From Forficula auricularia (lineage: Eukaryota; Arthropoda; Insecta; Dermaptera; Forficulidae): a stretch of DNA of 64,000 bases. A model generated the notes under the pieces. The model saw nothing but the letters and a program-made list of their open reading frames with translations. It ran no database searches and was not told the DNA's origin. The DNA lies in contig JALMQS010000128.1 in assembly GCA_024734495.1 (NCBI GenBank), forward strand, positions 26,327,052-26,391,051, given 5' to 3'. Position numbers and translations under genes: made by a program. Numbering within the stretch: position 1 is the stretch's first letter; the number at the start of each line of letters is the position of its first letter. Shown here piece after piece: positions 31,641-42,000 of the stretch.

Positions 31641-32803
31641 CCGGGTGAGTTTTTTTATCTTGAGACAGTCTTATAACTCAAGAACAGTGCATTATATTGA
31701 AAAAATTTCAAATAAAAGTTTGTTTATATCTAGGGGAAACTAAAATACCCTATTGTTTGTCGACCTAGAACAAGCTTTCTTGGGTAATTCATGGTCATCT
31801 TGTTTTTTAAATGGAAACCTATATTTTTATTTACATTGACTAAATTTACAAAAGAATCTGACAACTTTCATTAGAACTATTTTTTGTACATCAAATAAAC
31901 AAAATATTAAATCAATTAGATCTAAAAAAAATTCAAATAATAATTATTTTTAACAATTTTTCAACTTAATTTTCAAATAATAATGATCAAATATTTAATT
32001 ATTAAATAAATAATTTAATAATAATTAATCAATTTTCCGGCTATGTTCTGTGACATTCCAGAGTGTCTTCTGGATGAATTCCAGTTCCAATTTCCTTATT
32101 TTTTTTAACAGATTTACAACACGATAAAATGAAGCTTGTTAGGGTGTATTCCTTTCAGGAAAAACGCTCAGCATCCATTTCAATGGCAGCCCCATAACAC
32201 TTCTTCCACATTCACCATAAATTAAGACCATTTCAATTCTGTCTTAAAAAAATACTCCATTTTTATTATAGTAACACAATATAAATATCTACTGGATTGA
32301 CACGAGAAATAAACTTTTTTAAACTCAAGAATTTTAAGTAGTTCTATTAAGAGAAAAAAATCTCTTAAATCTGAGTATAACAAAGTTTTAATATCATTAT
32401 AAGCACTTATTTTCATTGTTGTGACTTTTCAAATTAATAAATATTTATTTAATAATTAATTATTTAATCATTGTTATTTGATAATTAAGTTAAATAATTG
32501 TTAAAAATAATTATTAAGATTTTTTTTGAGATCTAATTGATTCATGTATTTTGTTTATTTGATGTCGCATAATAAAATAGTTCTTATGAAAGTTGTTCAG
32601 TTTTTATTGTAGAATATGGTGACGTAAAGAAAAAAATATAGGGTTCTATTTGACATATAAAATACTCTTGAAAGCTTGTTCTGGTGTCGACAAACAATAG
32701 CGTATTTTAGTTTCCCCCTCAATATATTTTATTTGAAACTTTTTTCCATATAATGCACTGTTTTTGAGTTATAAGACTGTCTCAAGATAAAAAACTCACC
32801 TGG
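31641..32803. mobile_element. Foldback element with very long inverted arms
   Basis: The left end CCGGGTGAGTTTTTTTATCT and the complement of the right end, CCAGGTGAGTTTTTTATCTT, begin arms that remain alignable for at least 350 bp on each side (AACAAGCTTTC, ACCTATATTTTT, ACTTTCATTAGAACTA and TTAATCAATTAGATCT-type blocks recur in order). TATA borders both ends (31637-31640 and 32804-32807), compatible with a TA or TATA target duplication. The central ~200 bp spacer is unpaired and no transposase frame remains. Tc1/mariner-type MITE is the likeliest class; other foldbacks are possible. Confidence 0.8.
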
Positions 32804-32829
32804 TATATGTTTTCATTCAATATAAAATG

Positions 32830-33165
32830 AATGAATGTTAAGTTTCATCATACTGTTTCCATGTATTATATTTATTATTCTTAAATTGTTTTTTATTTCA
32901 TAGCTGTGAGTTGTCAGTTGAAAATATATTGATTGTTGTCTCTGCAAATTTTATTTCGTTCAATATTTCTTAATTATTATTCGAAAAATTTTGCATCATG
33001 CAAAAAACAACCTCAATGATTTCTCTTTGCGAACAAATTTTAGCTTGCTCACCCCAAGATAAAATTACTCAAGTCGAATGTACATAGTTAATTAATTTAA
33101 GAACCAAATCGAATGAAAAGAACAGAAACAAAAAAAAAGAGATTTTTTTTTAAATATCCACAATT
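32830..33165. other. AT-rich sequence, nothing recognised
   Basis: No support for genes or elements. Confidence 0.4.
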
Positions 33166-33174
33166 AAATGTGAG

Positions 33175-33525
33175 CTGAATGAAAGGGCCAGTATTTGGGG
33201 AAAGGGCAAGATAAAAAGGTTGAGAGTTGAGGGTGGGCTTGCAAGGGGTGCGCTTTGCACGCAACCTAAGCACGGCACGCACCCGCCTCCCTTGCGTGTT
33301 AACATGCACACATGCATCTCGCTCTCGTCTTGGATGCCTGAATGTCACTGGAAATAACAGGCGGCTAAAAGAGATGGAGATGCATCCCTCCCCTAGAAGC
33401 CTAGAGGGTCTGGGGTCTAGCAACTGAGGCTCGGCACCCTCACGGCTCCCCCTCAATCTTCTAGGAGCGACCCCAATCAATGGGGTTCGAATAGCCTTGG
33501 CCTTCTACCGTCGACCTAGATTTAA
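33175..33525. other. GC-rich non-repetitive stretch
   Basis: About 350 bp with CpGs, GGGTGCGCTTTGCACGCAAC (a GTGCG-CTTTG-CACGC hairpin) and GGGGTTCGAATAGCC, which resembles a pol III B box but has no A box at the right distance. No protein family recognised in either strand. Confidence 0.3.
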
Positions 33526-33644
33526 TCAATTAAGAACAGTGAGATCGATATCGACACTTTAGACAAATTAAAACGAAATCTAAAAAAAAAAAAAATTGCT
33601 TCTTAGTAAAGACTTATTCCCTCTAAGAAATATAAATACATATT

Positions 33645-34095
33645 CATTTTATGAAGGAGGAGGGATCAGCCAAAGATGGAATCACTGGGTTCAATAAAAC
33701 ACCTTTAATAAAACGTTTCAGGCCTGAATTTATTTGGCCATCTTCAGTTAATTATGAGTTATACACAAAATGTACGGTACACATATGTGATCGAACCAAG
33801 CCTCAGTCAAAGCCAAAAATAAAATTTTTTAGATTCATTCAAATTTATAACGTACTTGGACCCAGAAAGTTTCAGATGAAAGTAACGAAAGGAAACTTTT
33901 GGGTCCAGGCACGTTATAAATTCGCAATGAAGCTATTTATTTCTTGACTGACAAGCTGGGTTCGTTCACTTATGTGTACCGCATTTTATATTATGACTCC
34001 TAATTAACTGAAGATGCCCAAATAAATTCAGGCCAAAACGTTTTATTGAACCCAGTGATTCCATCTCTTGGCTGATACCTCCTCCTTCATCTAAT
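33645..34095. repeat. Long palindromic PLE-like element with hammerhead-like cores
   Basis: Outer arms 33648-33790 and 33968-34092 are complementary through GAAGGAGGAGG, AGATGGAATCACTGGGTTCA, AATAAAACG and TAATTAACTGAAGATG-type blocks. An inner pair (33842-33870, 33895-33925) shares TTTATAACGT and GGACCCA with its complement. Each outer arm has a CTGAAGA...AAACG core, so the two potential ribozymes face each other. An apparent 98-codon frame across it is palindrome translation. Confidence 0.7.
33708..33757 (-). ncRNA. Hammerhead-like motif, ACGT type
   Basis: Minus strand: CTGAAGA, stem II GGCC/GGCC with an 11-nt loop, GAAAC, then GUU. Stem III would be the self-complementary ACGU with no loop, so cleavage would need a dimer. 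The opposite copy at 34008-34045 (plus) reads AAAAC instead of GAAAC and is presumably dead. Confidence 0.45.
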
Positions 34096-34222
34096 ACAGT
34101 TTCATCACAGCCACGAACTCTAACAATATACATATTCTTTTATTGTATCTATTAAATAGAAATTTAAATGGATTCAGATTTTTCTCGATCATTTTTGAAT
34201 AAACATTTGCTGTTCGCCTTAA

Positions 34223-34942
34223 GGTAGTTGTTTCGCCAAATGCGTTTTCTTAGGATTTTTTGGAAATTACTGCAGATTATCATTTAGATACTTCTGCATC
34301 GATTGGTGGCAAAACGAAATTTATGAACAATACAGTTCCGGAGATATTAAATTTCAAAAATCGAGTTTTTCAGGCTCTTTAACATTGCACTATACGGGAT
34401 ATCGGAAAATTTACATACATATTTAATTATAATTAAGAAACCCTTCTTACCATTTTATAAAAAACTAAACCAACATTAAACAATAACCAATACATATTTT
34501 AAGACAATTTTGATTCATAGTTACAACACAGTTTCTGAGATAATAATGAATAAATAATGAAAAATGTATAAAAAAAAATTTACACTAAAAACAATTTGGC
34601 AACAGCGCATTTATTTAACCAGCGAAAGATGTATAAAGCGCGCATGCGCTAGATTTTTCAAAATTATAATTTTCATAAGATGTAACGTAGGCGTTGATTA
34701 CATTTGTTAAAAAATAACAAAACGATATTTATAGAAATTTAAAATGTATTTTATCTGTCATTTTAATATAAAATTATTCAATCTCTTACAATGGTGACAA
34801 ATTTGTCAAACGAGCACGGGATTGGCTAGAATTGGTACATAAACAGCAAAAAGTTTTGTGCTTATGCACGATGAATCCTTATTGTTTGTTCTATATACTC
34901 TAGCATTAACTTTTTGCTAGTATTGTCGCGAAAACAACTACC
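34223..34942. mobile_element. TTAA-flanked MITE, piggyBac-type target
   Basis: TTAA at 34219-34222 and 34943-34946 brackets terminal repeats GGTAGTTGTTTCGC and (complement of right end) GGTAGTTGTTTTCGC. The 720-bp interior has no transposase frame. A TTAA target duplication is the hallmark of piggyBac, although the terminal bases are not the common CCC; another TTAA-targeting superfamily is possible. Confidence 0.75.
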
Positions 34943-34979
34943 TTAACATTTTTCGATCCAACATAATTATTCCTCTTCT

Positions 34980-35252
34980 TATAGTGCCATGACCGAACGG
35001 GCGTCGGGTCCTCTCAACATATACCTGAGCTGAGTGTGTTTAGCTGTTTTACACAGATATACGGGACCTAATTTTTTAATGCCGGTTCCGAACGGCTAGT
35101 TTGGAGAGGTTGTCTAGGCAATTATACTCTTGGTAGTTTACCATTACTTTCCAAGAGGGGGCGACTGCAAATATCTGCCGAAACTCAGTCTCGAACCAGA
35201 TTACTTCAGGATAGCGGCCCGACACTCTGACCACTGACCCACAGTCGCCTCT
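34980..35252 (-). mobile_element. tRNA-derived SINE with long body
   Basis: Minus strand starts GAGGCGACTGTGGGTCAGTG, with an A-box-like TGGGTCAGTGG and the B box GGTTCGAGACT (complement of 35188-35198). The body after the tRNA head contains CCCCTCTTGGAAAGTAATGG and TAAACTACC, then CCTCTCCAAACTAGCCG near the 3' end. The body is unlike the other SINEs in this window. Confidence 0.75.
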
Positions 35253-35259
35253 TAACTTA

Positions 35260-35450
35260 ATTATAGTGAACTTAAAAGAAAAAAATATTATTTTTTCTAA
35301 AGAAAATTTCCTTCTTTACAAAGAAATACTATTGATGAAGTTTTTGAAATTTTTTCAAGTTAATTTTTTTATGTTAAAATTATAAGGAAAATTTTCTAAG
35401 GAAAAAAATCTTCGTCTATCTTCTAAATTATTAGTCGTAGACAAATTAAT
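35260..35450. other. AT-rich sequence, nothing recognised
   Basis: No support for genes or elements. Confidence 0.4.
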
Positions 35451-35458
35451 TATATATG

Positions 35459-35743
35459 ATCACTTTTTGAAGTCGGTGCTAAACATACATTTTGTGAATC
35501 GCACTCGACGGATCTTACTTACTTAGTACGTTTGACGGATAATGAATACAACATCTCGTAAGCTCGCTTATATAGTTTATTTAGCACCGACTTCAAAAAG
35601 TGATTGCATGTAAAAATTTCGTCGTTTAGTTGTAACTAAATTAGATAATTATTTTATACCTTTTAGTGCATTTTATTTGATTTTTGAGTTCTTGTTATTT
35701 TGTTTGTTGCATTTAATTTTTTTGAAGTCGGTTTTATTTTTTT
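35459..35743 (+). repeat. Palindromic element, loop orientation 1
   Basis: Perfect 25-bp arms (35459-35483 and 35580-35604; core TTTTTGAAGTCGGTGCTAAA) enclose a 96-bp non-palindromic loop. A tail starting TTTCGTCGTTTAGTTGTAAC (35617) runs to a third arm-like copy, TTTTTTTGAAGTCGG, near 35718. The second copy at 42228-42425 has the same arms and tail but its loop is reversed. Superfamily unknown. Confidence 0.8.
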
Positions 35744-35759
35744 CTAAAAATTATTTTTT

Positions 35760-36110
35760 CTCGATCAAATTCTTACAAAAGAATCATTCAACCGCACTTT
35801 ATTAATCAATAACATCCCTATATATAACACATTTTAAATAATTACAATTCTTTTATAAAACAATACCTAAAAACTTAACAAAATATTTCTTTTAAAGTAG
35901 AAGTAAAGATAAATAATTTTCTAAAATCATTGATCCATCAATTGCGTTAAATATACTAGAAATGGGACAATATTATAAAAATTAAAAAGTTGGAAGATTA
36001 AATTATAATATAAAAGAAAAATGGGAACAAGAAATTCAATAAGAATGAAATAAATCAAAGTGTTCCGCATTTTTATAGAAACATAAAAATAAATTTAGGG
36101 ATTGAAGATT
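35760..36110. other. AT-rich sequence, nothing recognised
   Basis: No support for genes or elements. Confidence 0.4.
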
Positions 36111-36119
36111 ATTTAATGA

Positions 36120-36300
36120 AAGAGTATAAGGGAAGAAAAAGTCAAGGAATTTTGGGCAAGAGCTCGATTTAAGAGTATTTATAATAATACCCGTGAAAAG
36201 AAAAAAGAAGCAGAAAGAAGAATTGACGAATTGCAGAGACGCTTTCTTCACCATAAGAAAATCGAAGATTCAACTAAAGAGAGGAGGAGAAGAAAATGAA
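36120..36300 (+). pseudogene. Short Lys/Glu-rich coding remnant, family unknown
   Basis: About 60 codons open on the plus strand without an ATG. They contain VKEFWARARFKSIYNN and AERRIDELQRRFLHHKK, an amphipathic, coiled-coil-like pattern. The composition and W-A-R-A-R-F block look like a retroelement protein, but I cannot name the family. A stop flanks each side. Confidence 0.3.
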
Positions 36301-36685
36301 GAAATTTAACAAATTGTGTAAAACCAAGACAATGTAATATCTGTATCGTGAACCCATTCCCAATGGGTATGCGTAATTGTATAAATGGAATCAATAAATT
36401 AAATAAATTGACTTTATAAAAGACAAATGGCGATTTTAGTGGCGTTAAAATTCCTATATGTAGAAAATAAATAAAGATTGGATATACTAGTATGTTAAAA
36501 TTTAGAATCAAGTGACCGAGAAAATTATATGATTATCTCACACACTATGATAAAAAAAATCAACACCACTTTCTAAATAACTTTTAAGGAGTTCGGTGTT
36601 GGTTCTAGGTGAAACATTTTAATATAATAATAAAACTTGAGTAAGATACGAGGTAGGTTTCACAAAAGAAATAAAACAAAATTGA

Positions 36686-36728
36686 GTTTTGAATTCGATA
36701 TATTTCGGGGGTTAGCCCATCATCAGTT
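36686..36728 (-). ncRNA. Hammerhead-like motif, left arm
   Basis: Minus strand CTGATGA (complement of 36720-36726), stem II GGG-CTAA-CCC, GAAA, stem III UAUA, triplet AUC, then GAATTC. No stem I is visible on the short spacer side, so it would need pairing in trans or with the partner arm. Confidence 0.55.
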
Positions 36729-36732
36729 GTCT

Positions 36733-36778
36733 AAGACTCCTGATGATGGGCTAACCCCCGAAATATATCGAATTCAAA
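36733..36778 (+). ncRNA. Hammerhead-like motif, right arm
   Basis: CTGATGA at 36740-36746, stem II GGG-CTAA-CCC, GAAA at 36760-36763, stem III UAUA, triplet AUC. Identical in core to 6443-6472. Stem I begins C-G, U-A and then is imperfect. Confidence 0.6.
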
Positions 36779-37234
36779 ACTCAATTTTGTTTTATTTCTT
36801 TTTTGTGAAACCTACCTCGTATCTTACTCAAGTTTTATTATTATACAATTTTCTAAATTTATTATTGTATTAAAATTTGAAAATATATTTTTAATTTGAG
36901 AAAAAATAAATAAGAGACTACTACTGTATAAAATTCAAAATAGGTGGTTTCTATCCGGCCGAACTTTGGTCTAGCCAATAGAAACGATACGTGTGCCGGC
37001 TAGCATTTTCTGCTTGTCGACACATATCACTTGTAAAAATACCTCTTGCGCTCAACCTTCTGTTTTGTTTCGTTCCATTCGTTAAGAAAAAAATATCCAA
37101 AAGCTCTGATTGATTAAAACACTATTTGACCGTGCTACTCAATTGGAAAACTCTCTTTTAGACTACGATTTTATTGGATTGATAAACATTTGAAGGACCC
37201 ACGCGAGACTCTGAAAATTTCTAACGGATTTAAT

Positions 37235-37560
37235 ATTACATTACGAACCAGGGACAGATAAGGAAGGATCTTCCCTCCTTCCTCAGGGTTCAAAAAGGTC
37301 AATGAAGGAAGCATATAGCACTCTTCCTTCTTGTTTCCTCTCACAGTGCTTGTGGCATATATAGTATATCATTATCTACACTCTGTTCCATTGATGATGG
37401 GAATTCTCAAAATATTTTATATATAGGTAGCAACAACCACTGAGAGGGTGGACAAGAGGAATAGTGATATATGCTTCCTTCATTGGCCCATTGAATCCTG
37501 GAAGTAGGAGTGAAAATCCCCGAAACGTTGGTTTCAAAATAACATTATAAAGGGAAAACA
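37235..37560. repeat. Inverted-repeat region, possible distant PLE-like element
   Basis: TCAATGAAGGAAGCATATAG (37290s) and its complement near 37465-37485 form a stem. TTGATGATGGGAATTCTC near 37391 and GAAAATCCCCGAAACGTTGG near 37511 look like the two halves of a hammerhead with an expanded stem II loop, but the first invariant base is T. Confidence 0.35.
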
Positions 37561-37569
37561 TTTCCAATA

Positions 37570-38500
37570 AATGGAAGTAGTCTCTTATTTATTTTTGGAC
37601 TGCCTTCATCCAATCCTGAAACATTAATATATCAGTCTGTCTCCAAAGAAAAACTTCTTATGTATATAACATGTAAATTTCAACTATGTATCATCATTAA
37701 CTACAATGCTCTGAGACCGATGGACGAACAGATAGACAGACATATAAAAAAAATATTCTTTACTTTGCCATACTCTAATGGAAAAATTAAAAGAATAAAA
37801 ACAAAATCATCTATCCTACTTTATTTTTTGTATCTATAACTAAAGCGCTTGAAATCAATGATATTTGTTCATATAGGACAGAGAAACAAGTAAAAAAATC
37901 GTGATTGTAGACTTAGAGAAGCTGCTTTGTTTTGAGAAGATCGCAAAGATAAATATTTACACAAAGCTTGCGATTAGTTCTAATACTTGAACCTAGAAGA
38001 AAAATCATAAAAGGAAAAATATCCAAGACAAACTAAAAAAAATTCGATTTACTCAGAGATAAGCAGAAAAGTCCACCTCACCCTTTATTAAATATTTGTT
38101 AATTCTTTGCTAATCCAGAAAATAGAATTTTTTCCAAAACCAAGGACCCTTATTTCCCGAGACGTATAAAAGAAATTATATGAACAGTAAATAATTAAAT
38201 GAAAAGAAAATATTTTCAAATAATTTTACGTCCGGCAGGCAGGCAAAGCCAATAGATTTTATTGAATGACCCTAGTATAGAACTCATGTAAGATAAATAA
38301 TTAAATAAAAATATTTAATACGATAAATATTTGCTTATTTATGCTTAAAAGTGTCAGAAATGTGGAGAGAAGAACATGATTTTTTCTGTCTGACTGTGAT
38401 TAGATTTTAGGACTTCTGGAACGGCCAACTGTGTAAGTGCTTGAAAATTCTAAAAATGTGACACTCAATTTGTCAGTTATGTGACTCCGTCCACCAGTTG
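37570..38500. other. AT-rich sequence, nothing recognised
   Basis: No support for genes or elements. Confidence 0.4.
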
Positions 38501-38519
38501 GTCAACCAGATAGAAACTT

Positions 38520-39089
38520 TTATTGTATGTAAGATTGAAAAGTTAGTTAGTTATAAATAAAGTTAAGTTTGTGTGATCTAGACGCAGAAGGTTTTATTCA
38601 CAAAAAGGTGCTGAAATATTAAAACAAATAAAAAGTTGGACAATAAACGATTAGCAAAATATTTAGTTTGGAAAATAGTTTAATTATTTTATTGGAGAAT
38701 AATCGAATATAGTTCAATCAACAAATATTTACAAAGGTTCAAATTGCTTAACAAAATAATTGAAACTTTCAGTTTAAAAATCAATTTGTCTAAATATTTA
38801 CAAAAATATTGACATATAATCTTTAATTTGAGTTATCTTACCTAAAACAATATTAGAATAGAATAATTAGTTATTTTATTCGTAGATTTCAAATAGCAAC
38901 AGGTTTTTAAATAACTGATTATCTTTTAATGTATAAATGTAATATATAATGACATGTCTTAAGAGTTTAAACATTAACTGATTATTGTTCTAGGAGATCA
39001 AGTTAGTAACTTTACGAAACCAAATTAAGATGTTGAATTTAAAAGGTGGGAATTTTTAAATTTATATCTTCCCCTGGTCGATGACTCTT
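38520..39089 (-). other. Probable 3' non-coding/LTR region of the Gypsy element
   Basis: After the pol stop, the minus strand has a purine-rich AGGGGAAGATA (about 39060-39072), a candidate polypurine tract. Further on lies TGTGAATAAAACCTTCTGCG with an AATAAA signal (about 38590). Without the 5' LTR for comparison the LTR limits cannot be set. Confidence 0.35.
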
Positions 39090-42000
39090 TTATACAGCAG
39101 TATTAAAAGAGTAGGGTATCAACTTATTACTGTGATATTTGCTTCCTTCTTTATGTTTCTTGCCGTCCTCTATTTCATATGTTGTCTTGGATACTTTCTT
39201 CTTTATCTTGAATGGCCCTTTTCGAATCTCTTCTAGCTTATTCCTATTTAGTTTGTTCCCATTTGAGACAAAAACTAAGTCTCCTTCTTTAAATTCGTGT
39301 TCCGACCTATTTTCGTCTATTCTTCTTTTGTTTCTCGCGAAATTTTCTTCTGAATTTTCAAATGCTTTTCTTCTATCTTCTTCTAAATTTCTTTTTTCTT
39401 GTAATTCACTCGGAATAATATCTGTACGTTCTCCATATAATAAATATGCCGGTGCAAATTTCGTAGAAGTGTGAGTTGTTTTGTTATATTCTTCCGTGCA
39501 TATTTCTGCCAGTTTTGTCCATGATTCATTATATTCTTCATCGTTTATTTTACAGCGGATTCTGTTGACTAATGTCTGATTCAGTCTCTCATTAAGCCCA
39601 TTCGACTGTGGATTATCCACTGAGGTAAAAATCAATTCAATATTTAGTTTCTTCAAATAATCTTTAAATTTTCTTGAGTTGAAAGCTCCAAATTGATCTA
39701 CCATTAATTGCTTGATTTTATTTTCTCTTGCAATTGGCTGTATTAACTTTATAAAATTTTCTGTAGTTTGTTCTTTTGATGTTAGAATCCATGCATATCT
39801 GGTGAAATGATCTACCAATAGATGCATGTATTTTTTTGTTGATTTGTTTCCTCCAAAACCACCTATAGTATCTAAAGACATAATCTCAAATGGAGCCTTT
39901 GCTGGGCCCAGTTTTGACAAATTACCTATAGGTCTTATTCTTCTGGTTTTATTTCTTATACAAATCTCGCAACTCCTACAGTAATCGTTAACTATTCTAT
40001 CCATATTCTTGAAGAAATAGTTTGGTCTTAATTTTTCTGTTATTTGCTTGCTTCCAATATGACCATAAAATTTATGTATTTTTTCTACTAAATGTAAACC
40101 AAATTCTTCTGATATGTAAATTCTCTTCTTATTTTTCTTGATTTTGAAACTAATATCACCTTCTTTTTTTACATGTTTTTCGTTTTTAATTTCGTCTTTT
40201 ATTTTCATCTGATCTTCCCTTATTTCTTCTAACTGTATCATATTTACTGTTTTTAAACAATCATCTTCATTTTCAAAACTTTCCAGGATCGGATTTCTCG
40301 ATAATGCATCTGCTTCTATGTTTTCTCTACCTTTTTTATAAATTATTTTGAAGTTATATTGAGATAAATATAAAATTAAGTCGCCCAATGGTTCATCTGC
40401 TCTGGATTTTGATTTGAGATTCAGGAGAGGTTTGTGATCTGATGTTACTATAAATTCTTTTCCAATTAAGTAGTATTGCCAGTATCGAATTGCTTCTTTC
40501 ATCGCTAAGCACTCTAAGTAGATTATTTCTTTTTTCATCTGGCTTGGTGTTAACTTCTTGGAAAAGTATCCGATTGGGTGTAATAATCCATCATCTTGGG
40601 TTTGTTTTATCACAGCTCCTAATCCCAGTCGACTCGCGTCTACTTCTATAACGATATCTTTTTGTCTGTCATAAATCGCCAAGATAGGTGATGAGCATAA
40701 GTATGATTTGATATCGTTAAAGGAGTTTTCACATTCGTCTGTCCATTCAAATTTAATGTCTTTCTTCAATAAGTTGTGTAATGGTGCTAGCCTTTGGGTA
40801 CAGTGGTCTATGAATCTTCGGTAAAAATTTATCTTACCAAGTATCTGGCGTACATTCTTTTTGGTTTTTGGACGTTCAAAGTCTTTAATTGCCACTAAAT
40901 TGTCATTTATGGGATGAACTTTTCCGTTTTCAATTACATGACCTAAAAATTTTATAGATTGCCTAGCAAAATTACATTTTATTAGTTTTAATTTGACCCC
41001 TTCTTTTTTTAAAGCTTCAAAAAGTAAGCGAATATGTCTTAAATGATCGTTAAATGATTTGGAAAATATTAATATATCATCAATATAATTGACACAAAAT
41101 TCCTCCAAATTATTTTTTCTGATTATATTTGCTAACGCTCTTTGGAATACAGCTGGTGAGTTTTTGTAACCAAACGGGAGTACTTTCCATTGCCAATGAC
41201 CTTTCTGGGTTATAAATGCCAACTTTTTTCGATCTTTCAGTCTTATTGGGATTGACCAGAATGCCGAGTTTATATCCACTGCAGTGAACCATTTACAATC
41301 GTTTACATTTTCCACTAGATCATCAATTCTTGGGAATGGTTGAGCTTCTGGGACAATTATTTTGTTTAATTCTGAGTAGTCAACAACTAAACGAGTTCTT
41401 CTCCCGTCTTCTTTTTTGAAAGCCAATGTTACTGGGGATGCGAATGGTGAATTGGATTCTTCTATCATTCCCTTTTCTAAAAGTTTTGATATCTGAAATT
41501 CTATTTCTTTTCTATCTGGGAAAGAACATCTATATGGCTTCTTTGAAACGTATTTGTCTTCTTTTAATTTTACTTGTGCTTCGGTGTCTCCCATTGACCC
41601 AACGTCAAATTTATCTTTAGCGAAACACTCAGGGTATTCCCTTATTAATGTTTCTGTCTTCCATCCTTTCTCTTGATCCAAATGTTTTAATTCTTCTTTT
41701 AAGTAATTTCCTATAAAGTCTTCATTAACTCCTGGGTTATCTTCTGTAACATTGATTTGTAATTCTTCTTCTTCTTTCATCTTTTCTATATTTATTATGT
41801 TTCCTTTCCATTTTTGTTTGATTTGCAAATTTTCATCTTGGATTAGGTTAAATTTCTGGATTGCGTCTAATCCTAGTAATAGATTATAATTGAAATTATT
41901 ATTCTTTACTACTATTACCTTGATATTATCTTCTATTTCTCCGATTTTTAAATGTATATTGGCCCGGTTTTCGCAAAAATCCATACCGTTTATTGTTTTT

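Larger units (their letters stand above)
36590..36850. repeat. PLE-like inverted repeat with head-to-head hammerheads
   Basis: Near-perfect arms of about 105 bp (36622-36726 and 36740-36845) are separated by only about 13 bp. Each arm contains a complete CTGATGA...GAAA core pointing outward, on opposite strands. The left end carries GGTGTTGGTTCTAGGTGAAAC. It shares most of its sequence with 6336-6590. Confidence 0.8.

Noticed and set aside
33480..33500. tRNA gene suggested by GGGGTTCGAATAGCC
   Set aside because: Only a B-box-like string; no acceptor, D or anticodon stems fold around it.
33651..33947. 98-codon frame
   Set aside because: It crosses the palindromic PLE-like element and mirrors its arms. 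No protein family.
34008..34045. Plus-strand hammerhead partner in the 33.6-34.1-kb palindrome
   Set aside because: GAAAC is changed to AAAAC and stem II is damaged.
38520..38640. A plus-strand LTR with AATAAAG and a GGTGCTG primer-site-like string
   Set aside because: No partner LTR or downstream gag was found, and the minus-strand reading fits the adjacent Gypsy element better. Limits cannot be set.
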